DNA of 64,000 nucleotides from Litoreibacter arenae DSM 19593 (GCF_000442275.2 NZ_KE557314.1:1-64000); one strand, 5' to 3'. Counted from the first letter of the stretch, positions 1-9,433 are shown. Notes: generated by a model not told the origin, from the letters alone. Made by a program: numbers and translations.

Positions 1-58
1 AAATAGCCCTAAACTGGCCCATAAGCGCTGAAGTCAGACAATTGGCACATTCATCGGC

Positions 59-1444
59 ATGCTTCCGGGCCTTGGGCCCATGTCGATCATCGCAATCATG
101 ATCCCAGTGGCGATCACGATGGGCGATCCGTCCGCAGCGCTAATCCTGTTGGCAGGGGTTTACTACGGTGCGATCTTTGGCGGATCGACATCCTCCATTC
201 TGCTCAATGCGCCGGGTGTCGCGGGAACGGTCGCATCGTCCTTTGATGGCTACCCGATGGTGCGACAAGGCAAGGCTGGCAAAGCACTCACCATCGCCGC
301 AATCGCGAGTTTCGCGGGCGGCACCATCGGCGCAATCCTATTGATGGTCTTCGCGCCAATGCTGTCCACGGTTGCCCTGTTGTTTCACTCGCCTGAATAT
401 TTTGCACTAATGGTTGTTGGCCTGTCAGCCATCGCCGCCTTCGCAGGCCCAGGTCAGGTGACCAAGGCGCTGATGATGACGGTCCTCGGCCTCATCATGG
501 CGACCGTGGGGGAAGGTGCATTGTTCAACATGCCACGCTTCACGGCTGGCATCATGGACCTGCAATCTGGTTTCGGGTTTATCGCGCTGGCCATGGCTAT
601 GTTTGCCCTACCCGAAGCGATCTTCCTCGTCTTGAAACCAAAGAACCTTGGCGATGACGGGGGCGAAATCAAAGACCTGCGCATCACCCGCGCCGAAGCC
701 CGCGCGATTGAGCCCGTCATTGGCCGCCAATCCATTCAGGGGTTCTTCATCGGCGTTCTGCCAGGTGCCGGTGCGACGATTGCCAGCTTCCTTGGCTACG
801 CCGTCGAACGCAACATCGCGCCAAAGCATGAACAGGCTAAATTCGGCAAAGGGTCGATCAAGGGCCTCGCCGCGCCAGGAACCGCCAACTACGCGGCCTG
901 CACGGGGTCATTCGTGCCTTTGCTGACGTTGGGTATTCCGGGGTCCGGCACGACGGCCATTCTTTTGGGCGCATTGATCGCGCTGAACGTGACACCCGGC
1001 CCGCGCCTGATGATCGACGAGCCGCAAATCTTCTGGGCCGTCATTATGTCGATGTTCATCGGCAATCTGGTGCTGCTGATTCTGAACTTGCCGCTGATCC
1101 CCTACATCGCCAAGCTTCTGGCGATCCCGCGCAACTTCCTGATTCCGTTCATCCTCTTCTTAACCCTGATGGGGGCCTACATTGGCCAGAACAATGCGAC
1201 AGAGTTGTTGTTTTTGGTCGGGTTCGGCATCTGCGGTATCGCATTGAAATTCGCCAACTATCCGCTTCCACCGCTCCTGATCGGCTTTATTCTGGGCGGC
1301 ATGATGGAGGATAACTTTTCACGCTCGATGCGGCTTTACGGAGGCGTCTCGTTCGTCCTGGAACGCCCCATGACACTTGCGCTGCTGGTCATCGCGGCAG
1401 GTCTGATCGTGATCCCGGTCCTGCGAACCCGCCTCGCCAAGTGA
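59..1444 (+). CDS. tctA: Tripartite tricarboxylate transporter permease TctA, N-terminally truncated
   Basis: Large integral membrane subunit of a TTT-type carboxylate importer, 461 residues and strongly hydrophobic. Family signatures are LPGLGP at the very start, the GGSTSSILLNAPG segment, and a second repeat with GVLPGAGATIASF and LGIPGSGTTAILLGA. TctA proteins normally have about 500 residues, with one more helix before LPGLGP. The open frame continues upstream only to an in-frame TGA at 29-31. The codons between read QTIGTFIG, which still fits the family, so homology stops about 10 codons upstream of the ATG and the 5' end is lost. No TctB or TctC partner is in the window. It is probably a remnant cut by rearrangement, although translation from the internal ATG cannot be excluded. 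Confidence 0.75.
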   Translation: MLPGLGPMSIIAIMIPVAITMGDPSAALILLAGVYYGAIFGGSTSSILLNAPGVAGTVASSFDGYPMVRQGKAGKALTIAAIASFAGGTIGAILLMVFAPMLSTVALLFHSPEYFALMVVGLSAIAAFAGPGQVTKALMMTVLGLIMATVGEGALFNMPRFTAGIMDLQSGFGFIALAMAMFALPEAIFLVLKPKNLGDDGGEIKDLRITRAEARAIEPVIGRQSIQGFFIGVLPGAGATIASFLGYAVERNIAPKHEQAKFGKGSIKGLAAPGTANYAACTGSFVPLLTLGIPGSGTTAILLGALIALNVTPGPRLMIDEPQIFWAVIMSMFIGNLVLLILNLPLIPYIAKLLAIPRNFLIPFILFLTLMGAYIGQNNATELLFLVGFGICGIALKFANYPLPPLLIGFILGGMMEDNFSRSMRLYGGVSFVLERPMTLALLVIAAGLIVIPVLRTRLAK

Positions 1445-1880
1445 TTTCTAGCGACATCGGTCCAGCTCCGCATCACTGGTGTTTCTGTAACGCTTGAGCG
1501 CAATGCGGAAAGTTACGACGAAGGTCCGCTTTAGTCAGATACCAGCCGTCTGATCAACGTGGGCCCAATGTCGGGAAAGTCCCGCAGAGCGGACTTGGGT
1601 GCATCCTACTGAGCAGGTCAGCTTCCAGCCCAAAGCCGCCATTCCTATAGCATCGCGACGCTACGATGTAGCGTCCCAAAAGCAGACGTTATAGTGAGAG
1701 CGCAGCATTTAGATTGGCAAAGATCAGCGCTGCGGTGTGGATTCAACGGGTCGTCGCAACTCTCCATCTTTCCAAAACGACTAGAGTGTTGCGACCACTC
1801 GTTGAATTCTCAGGGACAAAACTGCCCTAAGCTGCGGTTGGGCAAAGCGACCCATGAGCTAGAGCCCGTCCATAACGCGT
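1445..1880. other. Gene-free stretch with an inverted repeat, probable mobile-element debris
   Basis: I see no credible gene between the tctA stop and the IS66 relic. The only structure I find is the imperfect inverted repeat listed separately. The rest shows no recognisable coding or RNA feature. Confidence 0.5.
1741..1807. repeat. 20-bp imperfect inverted repeat
   Basis: The 20 bases at 1741-1760 match the reverse complement of 1788-1807 at 18 of 20 positions, with a 27-base spacer. The pair lies beside IS66 debris, so it may be a leftover of insertion-sequence ends or a small hairpin element. Its identity is unknown. Confidence 0.55.
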
Positions 1881-2100
1881 TGCTGGCACACCTCAAAAAT
1901 CAGTTCCAAGCTCTTCATGGACGAAACGCCAGCGCCGGTGTTGGATCAGGGACGCGACAAAGTGAAGAATGGGTATTTTGGGCGCTGGCTCGCGACGATC
2001 GGGCCTGGGATGGCGAGACGCCACCCAGCGTTGCCTATACCTATACATCTGGACGATCGGGCAAACGCCGGACGACGGATACCCGGCCGACTTGGAGCAA
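1880..2100 (+). pseudogene. IS66-family transposase (TnpC) fragment, frameshifted
   Basis: Two overlapping frames together spell a piece of the IS66 transposase core. One frame gives LLAHLK. The next, from 1917, gives MDETPAPVLDQGRDK and NGYF. The reading then returns to the first frame for WALARDDRAWDGETPPSVAYTY. IS66 TnpC proteins carry a very similar DET-PVPVLDPGRG...GYFWALARDDRPW block, so this is about 75 codons of a protein normally near 500 residues. At least two frame changes make it non-functional. The remaining transposase sequence is absent on both sides. Confidence 0.75.
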
Positions 2101-2163
2101 CTGAAAGCGGCATGAAACCTAGACCCCATACACCTTAGAAGCGCTGCAAAACTTTCCCAAAAC

Positions 2164-2595
2164 TTGGGACCGCTTCATGCCGAAGGCAAAGTGATCTACG
2201 ATCCAGAGTTATCCTCCGCCCCGACCTTGGACCAAAGATGTTCAATTATCACCGTGTCAATGTGGCCGGTGTCTCGAAATGTGCGGTCACAGTTTTGCGA
2301 TGGAGCCTACGGCGGCCTTTCTGCGACGGGTGCCACGGTGAATGCGGTTGCCAAGCGCTTTGATCTACAGCCGAGCAATGTATCTGACTGGCGGCGCATG
2401 GCCAGGACCGGCAAGCTGGCTTTGCCCAATCTAGACGGCATATATTTTGTGCCTGTGCAGATTGAAAGTCCGGTGCCTGCGATAGAGAATCCCAACCTAC
2501 CGAGTAACCTAGGGAGTGTTGATGTGACCAAAGGGGATGTCACCATTTGTCTGGCCACAGCGACACCAGCGGTTCGGATCTGCGAGCGCAGTTGA
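2164..2595 (+). pseudogene. IS66-family accessory protein (TnpA/Orf1-like) remnant
   Basis: The readable core, about residues 55-100 of this 143-codon frame, contains GATVNAVAKRFDLQPSNVSDW followed by RRMARTGKLALP and FVPVQIE. This is the helix-turn-helix and following segment of IS66 Orf1 proteins. The N-terminal part of the frame does not look like the family, and the typical start is missing. It lies downstream of the TnpC fragment, the reverse of the normal TnpA-TnpB-TnpC order, so it comes from a rearranged or separate IS66 copy. No intact TnpB is present. Confidence 0.65.
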
Positions 2596-2673
2596 CTTTT
2601 GAGTGGTTAGTGGTCTAGTGGTCCAGAGAGCAGACCACTTTGATGGTTCATAATATCTTACTGGGGAGGAGAT

Positions 2674-3426
2674 ATGAGCGACGCGGCGTTTTTGACGGCA
2701 TATAACGCGCCTTTGGAGAAAGTCGCGCATCGCTCTATCAAGGACGAAGTTGCAGAGCGTTTTGCCACGCTCATTGCCTCCGGTGTCCTGAATGTAGGCG
2801 ACAGTCTGCCAAGCGAGCGTGACTTGGCCTCTACGATGGGGGTCAGCCGTGAAACCATCCGTGGTGCGCTTTTGATCCTGTCCCAAAAAGGCATCGTTAC
2901 AGTGGTGCAAGGTGCACGCACCAAAGTGGCATCGGTTGATGTTGGTGGCCTTGGCATGTCGGCATTGTCGAACGGGCGCGTCACCGATTACGCGCTGGAT
3001 GACGTTCATGAAGGCCGACTGATGGTTGAGGCGCGCCTTGCTGTCCTAGCCGCCGAGCGGGTTGATGCCGCAACTGTCACTCGGTTAAGCGAACTGATTC
3101 AAGCACAGGAAGCGGCGATAGATGATCCTGTCAGTTTCCTGATCGCCGACCGCGCGTTCCATATTGCCATATATCAGTCTTGCGGCAATGCGGTTCTGTC
3201 TGATCTTGCGGCCACGCTCTATTCCTACCAACTGGATCACCGCCGCCGTGCAGTCAGCAAGCCCGGCGCGATTGAGCAAAGTATCGCAGATCACCGCGTC
3301 ATCCTGTCCGCGCTGGAAGCCGGCGATGCCGAGGCGTTGGCGCAGGCGCTTGGCGTGCATGAGCGACGAATTTATGACAGCACGCGCGCGTTGCTGGCGA
3401 CATCATCAAAGAGGGCAACAGCATGA
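2674..3426 (+). CDS. GntR-family (FadR subfamily) transcriptional regulator
   Basis: Predicted DNA-binding repressor of 250 residues. Residues about 20-88 form the winged helix, with the GntR features LPSERDLASTMGVSRETIRGAL. Residues about 105-235 form an all-helical FCD ligand-binding domain with the metal-type histidine pattern (DRAFHIAIYQ, ADHRVILSALEAGD). A strong ribosome-binding site (ggggaggag) precedes the ATG. It overlaps the next gene by 4 bases and heads the tetronate catabolic cluster, so it most likely controls that operon in response to a sugar acid. The ligand is inferred from context only. Confidence 0.9.
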   Translation: MSDAAFLTAYNAPLEKVAHRSIKDEVAERFATLIASGVLNVGDSLPSERDLASTMGVSRETIRGALLILSQKGIVTVVQGARTKVASVDVGGLGMSALSNGRVTDYALDDVHEGRLMVEARLAVLAAERVDAATVTRLSELIQAQEAAIDDPVSFLIADRAFHIAIYQSCGNAVLSDLAATLYSYQLDHRRRAVSKPGAIEQSIADHRVILSALEAGDAEALAQALGVHERRIYDSTRALLATSSKRATA

Positions 3427-4415
3427 GAGTAACGATCCTTGGCGCGGCGGGCATGATTGGCCGCAAACTGGCAGAGCGCATTGCAATCACAGGCCAGATC
3501 AACGGACAAAACGTGGACGCATTGACCTTGGTTGATGTGGTAACGCCCGATGTTGCGACTGATTTCAAGGGAACGCGGGATGCATATGCGGCGGATCTGG
3601 CCGAGGCAGGCGTGGCTGCGCAAGTTGTCGCAGACCAGCCTGATGTGATCGTACACCTTGCGGCCGTTGTCTCCGGCGAGGCCGAGGCGGATATGGAAAA
3701 GGGCTACCGCGTCAATCTGGACGGCACGCGGGCCTTGCTCGAAGCGATCGCGGCGCATGACGGCTATTGCCCGCGCGTGATCTATGCGTCATCGCTTGCC
3801 GTCTTTGGTGCGCCATTTCCTGCCAAAATCCCCGACGATTTTCATCTGACCCCGCTCACCAGCTATGGCACGCAAAAGGCTATGGGAGAGATGCTGCTGA
3901 ACGATTATTCCCGCCGTGGCATTCTGGACGGTGTTGGCATCCGCTTTCCGACAATCTGTATCCGGCCCGGCAAACCCAACAAAGCGGCGTCGAGCTTTTT
4001 CTCGGGCATTCTGCGCGAACCGCTGAACGGGCAAGAAGCAATTCTGCCTGTTGCTGACGATGTCCGCCACTGGTTTGCCAGCCCCCGTGCTGCCGTCGGC
4101 TATATCGAACATGCCGCAACAATGGACACTGCGCCGCTTGGCGCGCAGCGCTGTATGACAATGCCGGGTGTGACGGCCACAGTGGGCGAGCAGATCGAGG
4201 CATTGCGCGACGTTGCAGGCGATGAGGCGGTCGCCCTGATCCGCCGCGCGCCCGACCCCGCCGTCGCCAGTATCGTGGCAGGCTGGCCCCGCGATTTTGA
4301 TACCGCACGCGCCCTCAAGATGGGCTTTCGTGCAGAAAAATCCTTTCAGGAAATCATCGCGATATATCTGGAGGATGAGATGGGCCGAACGGCTCTCACG
4401 GGTGCCGCGACTTAG
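3423..4415 (+). CDS. denD: D-erythronate dehydrogenase (DenD-like), NAD-dependent epimerase/dehydratase family
   Basis: Extended short-chain dehydrogenase of 330 residues. The NAD-binding glycine motif GAAGMIG is at residues 7-13 and the catalytic Tyr-Lys pair lies in SYGTQK near residue 147. DenD oxidises D-erythronate at C2 in the oxo-tetronate route. The assignment rests on the fold, the length and the companions: LtnD, OtnK and a broken OtnC follow, with a TRAP importer between. Without those neighbours it would only be an SDR of unknown substrate. The ATG overlaps the regulator stop by 4 bases, so it is probably co-transcribed. Confidence 0.82.
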   Translation: MRVTILGAAGMIGRKLAERIAITGQINGQNVDALTLVDVVTPDVATDFKGTRDAYAADLAEAGVAAQVVADQPDVIVHLAAVVSGEAEADMEKGYRVNLDGTRALLEAIAAHDGYCPRVIYASSLAVFGAPFPAKIPDDFHLTPLTSYGTQKAMGEMLLNDYSRRGILDGVGIRFPTICIRPGKPNKAASSFFSGILREPLNGQEAILPVADDVRHWFASPRAAVGYIEHAATMDTAPLGAQRCMTMPGVTATVGEQIEALRDVAGDEAVALIRRAPDPAVASIVAGWPRDFDTARALKMGFRAEKSFQEIIAIYLEDEMGRTALTGAAT

Positions 4416-4480
4416 GCACCAAACACCTGTGCCAGAGACTGGCCTGAACGATCAGAAACATCACCTTGGGAGAAATCAGA

Positions 4481-5452
4481 ATGAAACATACCTTTTTTGC
4501 AGTTGTAGGCGCGATTGCCTCGCTGGCCGTCACGTCTGTGCAGGCAGAGCAATCCATCGTGATCGGGCATTCTCTGTCGCCGACATCGCACTATGGCATC
4601 GGCGCTGACGCGTTCATCAGCAAACTGACAGAGCTGTCAGGCGGTGAATTTACCGGCACACAAGCACCCGCGGGTCAGCTGGGTGGCGAACGTGACATGA
4701 TCGAGGGTCTGCAAATCGGCTCGATGGATGTTGTCATCACGTCCACCGGTCCGCTGGGCAACTTCGTGCCCGAAGTCTTCGCGCTGGACCTGCCGTTCCT
4801 GTTTCGTGACTATGCCCATGCCCGCAAGGTGCTGGACGGTGACATCGGTCAGGAGCTGCTGGCCAAGATTGGCGAGAACCAGTTGGTCGGCCTTGCATGG
4901 TCTGAAAACGGCTTCCGTCATGTGACCAATTCCCAGCGCGCCGTCAAAACGCCTGCCGACCTGGATGGTCTGAAACTGCGCACCATGGAGAACAAGGTTC
5001 ACATGGAGGCGTTCTCCGAAATGGGCGCATCCCCTACCCCGATGGCATTTCCCGAGCTGTTCACAGCCTTGCAGCAAGGTGTTGTTGACGGTCAGGAGAA
5101 CCCCGTCACTGTGATCACGGCGTCCAAATTCTGGGAAGTACAGGGTTTTGTGTCGCTCACCGGCCACGTCTATTCGCCCGCCGTTGTGCTGGCATCGCCG
5201 ATCCTGATCGACGGTCTGACCGATGAGCAGAAAGGCTGGTTTGCCGAAGCCGCAAAAGCGTCTGCCGCAGCGACACGCGCCGAAGTGAACCGCCTGGAAG
5301 AAGCAGGCGTTGCCCTGCTGCGCGAAAACGGCATGGAAGTGATCACCGACATCGACAAGGCACCGTTCGCAAAATTGGCCCAGCCCGCCTATGCGGTATA
5401 CACCGACCAATACGGCACAGAACTGGTCGAGCGTATTCAGGCCGTCGAATAA
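4481..5452 (+). CDS. TRAP transporter substrate-binding protein (DctP family)
   Basis: Periplasmic solute receptor of 323 residues. An N-terminal signal peptide ends near residue 23 (AVTSVQA). The mature chain has DctP hallmarks: an early LGGERDMIEGLQIGSMD segment, the LKLRTMENKVHMEAFSEMGASPTPM region with the carboxylate-binding arginine, and ELFTALQQGVVDGQENP. The start at 4481 is chosen because ttgggagaaatcag precedes it. It sits between denD and the two TRAP membrane genes. The cargo is likely a four-carbon sugar acid such as erythronate or threonate, inferred from the catabolic neighbours. Confidence 0.92.
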   Translation: MKHTFFAVVGAIASLAVTSVQAEQSIVIGHSLSPTSHYGIGADAFISKLTELSGGEFTGTQAPAGQLGGERDMIEGLQIGSMDVVITSTGPLGNFVPEVFALDLPFLFRDYAHARKVLDGDIGQELLAKIGENQLVGLAWSENGFRHVTNSQRAVKTPADLDGLKLRTMENKVHMEAFSEMGASPTPMAFPELFTALQQGVVDGQENPVTVITASKFWEVQGFVSLTGHVYSPAVVLASPILIDGLTDEQKGWFAEAAKASAAATRAEVNRLEEAGVALLRENGMEVITDIDKAPFAKLAQPAYAVYTDQYGTELVERIQAVE

Positions 5453-5523
5453 TCCGACAATGGCAGGTGCGGAACATCCCGCGCCTGCCGCTTTCAATTT
5501 CTCACTCACGATGAGGCACTGCC

Positions 5524-6030
5524 ATGCGCCATTTACTGCGTCTCGAAGACTTCACGACGGAGGTTGCACGACTGCTGTCCATCGCGTTTCTGATCATCGC
5601 GGCGAGCCTTGCGTTGTATCAGGTGATCACCCGCTTTGCCTTCGGCGCACCTTCGACCTGGTCAGAGGTGATCACACGTTCCGCCATGATCTGGTCTGTA
5701 TTTCTGGGGGTGGCTGTCGCTTTCAAACACGGGGCCATGATCTCGGTTGATGTTGTCCAGAACGCTTTGCCGCCGCGCATTGGCCTTTGGGTATACATCC
5801 TGGCCAGTACCGGCTCTTTGATCTTTTTCACGGTACTGATGTGGCAGGGATATCTGATGACCCTGCGTGTGATACCGCAAAACCTGTCAGCACTCGAAGT
5901 TTCCATTGCATGGGTCTATGCCGCATTGCCTGTGGGGTCCGCGTTTATTCTGATGGCAATCGCCGCTGGCATGGTGCGGGGCATCCAAGGTGCATGGTTG
6001 ACCGGACGCAATGCGGATGATGCACAATGA
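5524..6030 (+). CDS. TRAP transporter small permease (DctQ family)
   Basis: Small membrane subunit of 168 residues with four predicted helices, at about residues 17-38, 52-70, 90-112 and 130-152. The family pattern is visible in FGAPSTWSEVITRSAMIW followed by the LGVAVAFKHGAMISVD loop. It works with the DctM-like large subunit, whose ATG overlaps this stop by 4 bases, and with the upstream DctP. Together they make a sodium-driven carboxylate importer. Confidence 0.93.
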   Translation: MRHLLRLEDFTTEVARLLSIAFLIIAASLALYQVITRFAFGAPSTWSEVITRSAMIWSVFLGVAVAFKHGAMISVDVVQNALPPRIGLWVYILASTGSLIFFTVLMWQGYLMTLRVIPQNLSALEVSIAWVYAALPVGSAFILMAIAAGMVRGIQGAWLTGRNADDAQ

Positions 6031-7307
6031 ACAGCGCACTAGCTCTCTCTCTCGGTATTCTCTTTGTCCTTGGCGTCCCGATTGCGGTCGCAATCGGGCT
6101 GGCATCGGTCATCGGCATCGAAGCAAACGGGCGTCTGCCCCTCTTGCTGGTGGCACAGCGCATGTTCGCGGGCATCGACAGCTTCCCGCTGATGGCGATT
6201 CCGCTCTTTATCCTTGCTGGCAATCTCATGTCGGCGGGTGGCATCTCCCAACGCCTGGTTGATCTGGCCAAATCGCTTGTGGGCGGGATACAGGGGGGGC
6301 TTGCCTGCACCTGTGTGCTGACATGTATGCTGTTTGCTTCTGTTTCCGGCTCTTCCGTCGCCACGACATTTGCGATTGGCGCGATCCTTATTCCCGCGAT
6401 GGTAAAGCACAATTACCCCAAGCCGCTTGCGGCCTCGATTCAGGCATCCTCGGCAGAGCTTGGTGTCCTGATCCCGCCGTCCATTCCGCTGATCCTCTAC
6501 GGCGTGTCCACCGACACCTCGATCGGCAAGCTGTTCGTCGCGGGGCTTGGGCCCGGTCTGGTGGTCGCAGGGTCGCTTATCGCCCTGGTGCTGGTGATCT
6601 GCCACATGCGCGGGATCGGTAAGGACGACGGCATGGATCGCGCCGCCCCCGGTGCGGCGCTTTGGGCGGCCTTGCCTGCTCTGATGGTCCCTGTTGTCAT
6701 CCTGGGCGGCATCTATTCCGGTATCTTCACCCCGACCGAAGCCAGTGCTGCCGCTGTTGCCGCTGCGCTGATTGTCGGTATGGGCCTTTATCGCGAGCTG
6801 AAGTTCCGCGATCTGCCCGATATCCTGACAAAAACAGTGGTCTCGACCTCTGCGATCATGATCATCATCTCTGCAGCGGCGCTGTTCTCGTTCCTGATCA
6901 CCCGCTCGGGCCTCCCGAACGAGATTGCCGCATGGTTCAAGGAAACCTTCGAAAGCCGGATTGCCTTTCTGCTGGCGGTGAATGTCTTGCTGCTCATCGT
7001 GGGCATGTTCATCGAAACCTCGGCCGCGATCCTTGTGCTGGCACCAATCCTGACGCCCATCGCCCTGAGCTATGGCGTTGATCCGGTCCATTTCGGCCTC
7101 ATTATTGTGGTCAATCTGGCATTGGGGATGATCACGCCCCCTCTTGGAGTAAACCTGTTTGCGGCGTGTACTGTGGCAAATCTGCGCGTGGAAAAGATCA
7201 TTCCACAGCTCATCTGGTTTGTTCTGACGGTTTTCGCGGCACTGATGGTCATCACCTATGTCCCTGCGATCACGCTTTGGCCGGTGGAATGGGTTTTTGG
7301 AGAATAA
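6027..7307 (+). CDS. TRAP transporter large permease (DctM family)
   Basis: Large membrane subunit of 426 residues with about 12 hydrophobic segments. Family features are LMAIPLFILAGNLMSAGGIS near residue 55, SGSSVATTFAIGAILIPAM near residue 110, GVLIPPSIPLILYGV, IYSGIFTPTEASAAAV near residue 230, and the C-terminal LGMITPPLGVNLFAA. It pairs with the DctQ-like gene through a 4-base overlap and is followed directly by the L-threonate dehydrogenase gene. The length is normal for the family. Confidence 0.95.
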   Translation: MNSALALSLGILFVLGVPIAVAIGLASVIGIEANGRLPLLLVAQRMFAGIDSFPLMAIPLFILAGNLMSAGGISQRLVDLAKSLVGGIQGGLACTCVLTCMLFASVSGSSVATTFAIGAILIPAMVKHNYPKPLAASIQASSAELGVLIPPSIPLILYGVSTDTSIGKLFVAGLGPGLVVAGSLIALVLVICHMRGIGKDDGMDRAAPGAALWAALPALMVPVVILGGIYSGIFTPTEASAAAVAAALIVGMGLYRELKFRDLPDILTKTVVSTSAIMIIISAAALFSFLITRSGLPNEIAAWFKETFESRIAFLLAVNVLLLIVGMFIETSAAILVLAPILTPIALSYGVDPVHFGLIIVVNLALGMITPPLGVNLFAACTVANLRVEKIIPQLIWFVLTVFAALMVITYVPAITLWPVEWVFGE

Positions 7308-7310
7308 GTG

Positions 7311-8198
7311 ATGTTGATTGATTTTGTAGGCCTCGGTTCAATGGGTCTTGGCATGGCGACCAGCCTTGTGCGCGCGGGCCACGAAGTGCGTGGATTTGAC
7401 CCCGACACGGCGCGGGTCGATCTGTTCTGCGCACAGGGTGGCGCCGTGTCCGGGGATGATTCCGCGCCAAAGGCCGATGCGATCGTCAGCGCGGTCCTGA
7501 ACGCGGATCAGACGCGCGCGGTCCTCTTCGGCGATCAAGGGCGTGTCGGGCGCTTGCGCAAGGGGGGCGTGATTATCTCATGCGCGACCGTGTCTCCGGA
7601 ATTTGCGGTTGAGATGGAGGCAAAAGCCACGACACAAGAGGTCTTGTATCTCGATGCCCCAATCTCCGGCGGTGCGGTCAAGGCCGCCGAGGGACGCTTG
7701 TCAATCATGGCGTCAGGCAAGCCTGCGGCAATGGCCACTGCCGACCCGTTGCTGGAGGCAATGGCCGAGACTGTTCACCGCTTGGGCGACCACGCCGGAC
7801 CCGGGTCTGCGATGAAAGCAGTGAACCAGCTTTTGGCGGGCGTTCACATCGCCGCCATGGGCGAAGCGCTGGCTTTTGGCGCATCGCAGGGTTTGGACCT
7901 CGCGCAGATGGTTGACGTTGTGTCCGTTTCGGCAGGCACATCATGGATGTTTGAAAACCGCGCCCCCCATGTGGTCGAGGGTGATTATACGCCGCGCTCG
8001 AAAGTGGACATATGGCTGAAAGATCTGGGGATCGTTGGGGATATCGCGGCGTCCTCTGGATTGCCCGTGCCGGTCTGTGCCAATGCCCTGGCCCAATTCC
8101 GCGCCGCATCGGAAGCGGGCCTGGGACAAGAGGATGATGCCGCAATCGCAAAATACTTCGCACGTCAGGGTGGCGTGACCTTACCGGGAGATAGCTGA
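7311..8198 (+). CDS. ltnD: L-threonate dehydrogenase (LtnD-like), beta-hydroxyacid dehydrogenase family
   Basis: NAD-dependent oxidoreductase of about 295 residues. It has the Rossmann motif GLGSMG at the N terminus, the substrate-loop motif DAPISGGAVKAAEG near residue 120, and the catalytic lysine region GPGSAMKAVNQLL near residue 170. LtnD oxidises L-threonate to 2-oxo-tetronate. The family also includes tartronate semialdehyde and 3-hydroxyisobutyrate dehydrogenases. The neighbouring OtnK, DenD and OtnC remnant favour LtnD. Either GTG 7308 or ATG 7311 could start it. GGAG lies 8 bases before the ATG, which I prefer. The stop overlaps the OtnK start by one base. Confidence 0.85.
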   Translation: MLIDFVGLGSMGLGMATSLVRAGHEVRGFDPDTARVDLFCAQGGAVSGDDSAPKADAIVSAVLNADQTRAVLFGDQGRVGRLRKGGVIISCATVSPEFAVEMEAKATTQEVLYLDAPISGGAVKAAEGRLSIMASGKPAAMATADPLLEAMAETVHRLGDHAGPGSAMKAVNQLLAGVHIAAMGEALAFGASQGLDLAQMVDVVSVSAGTSWMFENRAPHVVEGDYTPRSKVDIWLKDLGIVGDIAASSGLPVPVCANALAQFRAASEAGLGQEDDAAIAKYFARQGGVTLPGDS

Positions 8199-9433
8199 TG
8201 TTGCTGGGCTGTATCGGGGACGATTTCACAGGATCAAGTGATCTGGCCAATACACTTGCCAAGGCAGGGATGCGCACCGTGCAATACAGCGGCGTGCCGA
8301 CAGGGGCGGCGGATGCTGACGTGCAGGCGGGTGTTGTCGCGCTCAAATCCCGTTCAATTGCGCCTGCCGATGCGGTGCGCCAGTCTCTTGATGCGTTAAA
8401 ATGGCTTCAGGCCCAAGGATGCGAGCAGATATTCTTCAAATACTGTTCTACCTTCGACAGTACGGCGCAGGGCAATATCGGACCTGTCGCAGATGCGCTT
8501 GCGGATGCGCTGGATGCTCACAAGGTCATTGTCTGCCCCGCCTTTCCGGGGGCAGGACGCTCTGTCTACCAAGGCTATCTGTTTGTCAAAGATGCGTTGC
8601 TGAACGAAAGCGGGATGGAAAACCATCCGCTGACCCCGATGAAAGACGCAAACCTGCGCCGCCTGATGGCTGCGCAAAGCGTCCATTCAGTCGGGCATGT
8701 CCCTGCGGAAGCTGTGTTTGACGGGGCCGAAGCGATTTCAGCCAGGCTCGATGCCGAGCATGCCGCAGGTCACCGCATGATCATTGTCGACGCCCTGCGC
8801 GACAGCGACTTGATGCAGATCGGCGCGGCGGCCAAAGGTTTGCCGTTGATCACCGGGGGCTCTGGCGTGGCGCTGGGTCTACCTGCGAATTTCGGCATCT
8901 CGCCTGCGCAAGTGCCTTGGCAGGCACAAAGCGGCAAAGCGGCGATTCTGTCTGGTTCGTGTTCAACCGCGACACGCGGCCAGATCGCGTATCATGTGGC
9001 GCGTCATCCCAGCCTCAAAATTGATCCTGCCGAGGTGATCAGTGGTTCGCAAACGCCCGAAGTGGTGGCAAAATGGCTAGCTGAAACCGATGGCCTACCT
9101 CTCGCCTACAGCTCTGCTGATCCCGATGAAGTTGCGGCAATTCAAGCGCGGTTCGGAGCAGATACCGCTGCCCATGCGCTTGAAGATTTCTTTGGAAAAA
9201 CGGCGGTTTGTCTGACCGAGCATGGTGTGTCACGCATCCTGACCGCGGGAGGGGAAACCTCCGGCGCTGTGGTCGAAGCGCTCAACATTCGCACACTGGA
9301 GATCGGCCCCGAGATTGACCCCGGCGTGCCCGCATTGCGTGCCAGCGATACGCTTGTCATAGCGCTAAAATCCGGCAATTTCGGCAGCGAGGACTATTTC
9401 GAGAAAGCCGCAAACATGCTTGGTGGGAACTGA
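8198..9433 (+). CDS. otnK: 3-oxo-tetronate 4-kinase (OtnK, four-carbon acid sugar kinase family)
   Basis: ATP-dependent kinase of 411 residues from the former DUF1537 family. The N-terminal GDDFTG motif is at residues 7-12. A further family segment, KYCSTFDSTAQGNIGP, lies near residue 80, and the C-terminal nucleotide-binding part shows TAGGETSGAVVEAL and LKSGNFG. It phosphorylates 3-oxo-tetronate so that OtnC can decarboxylate it to dihydroxyacetone phosphate. The ATG overlaps the ltnD stop in the same operon. The sequence looks intact, unlike the next gene. Confidence 0.92.
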   Translation: MLLGCIGDDFTGSSDLANTLAKAGMRTVQYSGVPTGAADADVQAGVVALKSRSIAPADAVRQSLDALKWLQAQGCEQIFFKYCSTFDSTAQGNIGPVADALADALDAHKVIVCPAFPGAGRSVYQGYLFVKDALLNESGMENHPLTPMKDANLRRLMAAQSVHSVGHVPAEAVFDGAEAISARLDAEHAAGHRMIIVDALRDSDLMQIGAAAKGLPLITGGSGVALGLPANFGISPAQVPWQAQSGKAAILSGSCSTATRGQIAYHVARHPSLKIDPAEVISGSQTPEVVAKWLAETDGLPLAYSSADPDEVAAIQARFGADTAAHALEDFFGKTAVCLTEHGVSRILTAGGETSGAVVEALNIRTLEIGPEIDPGVPALRASDTLVIALKSGNFGSEDYFEKAANMLGGN

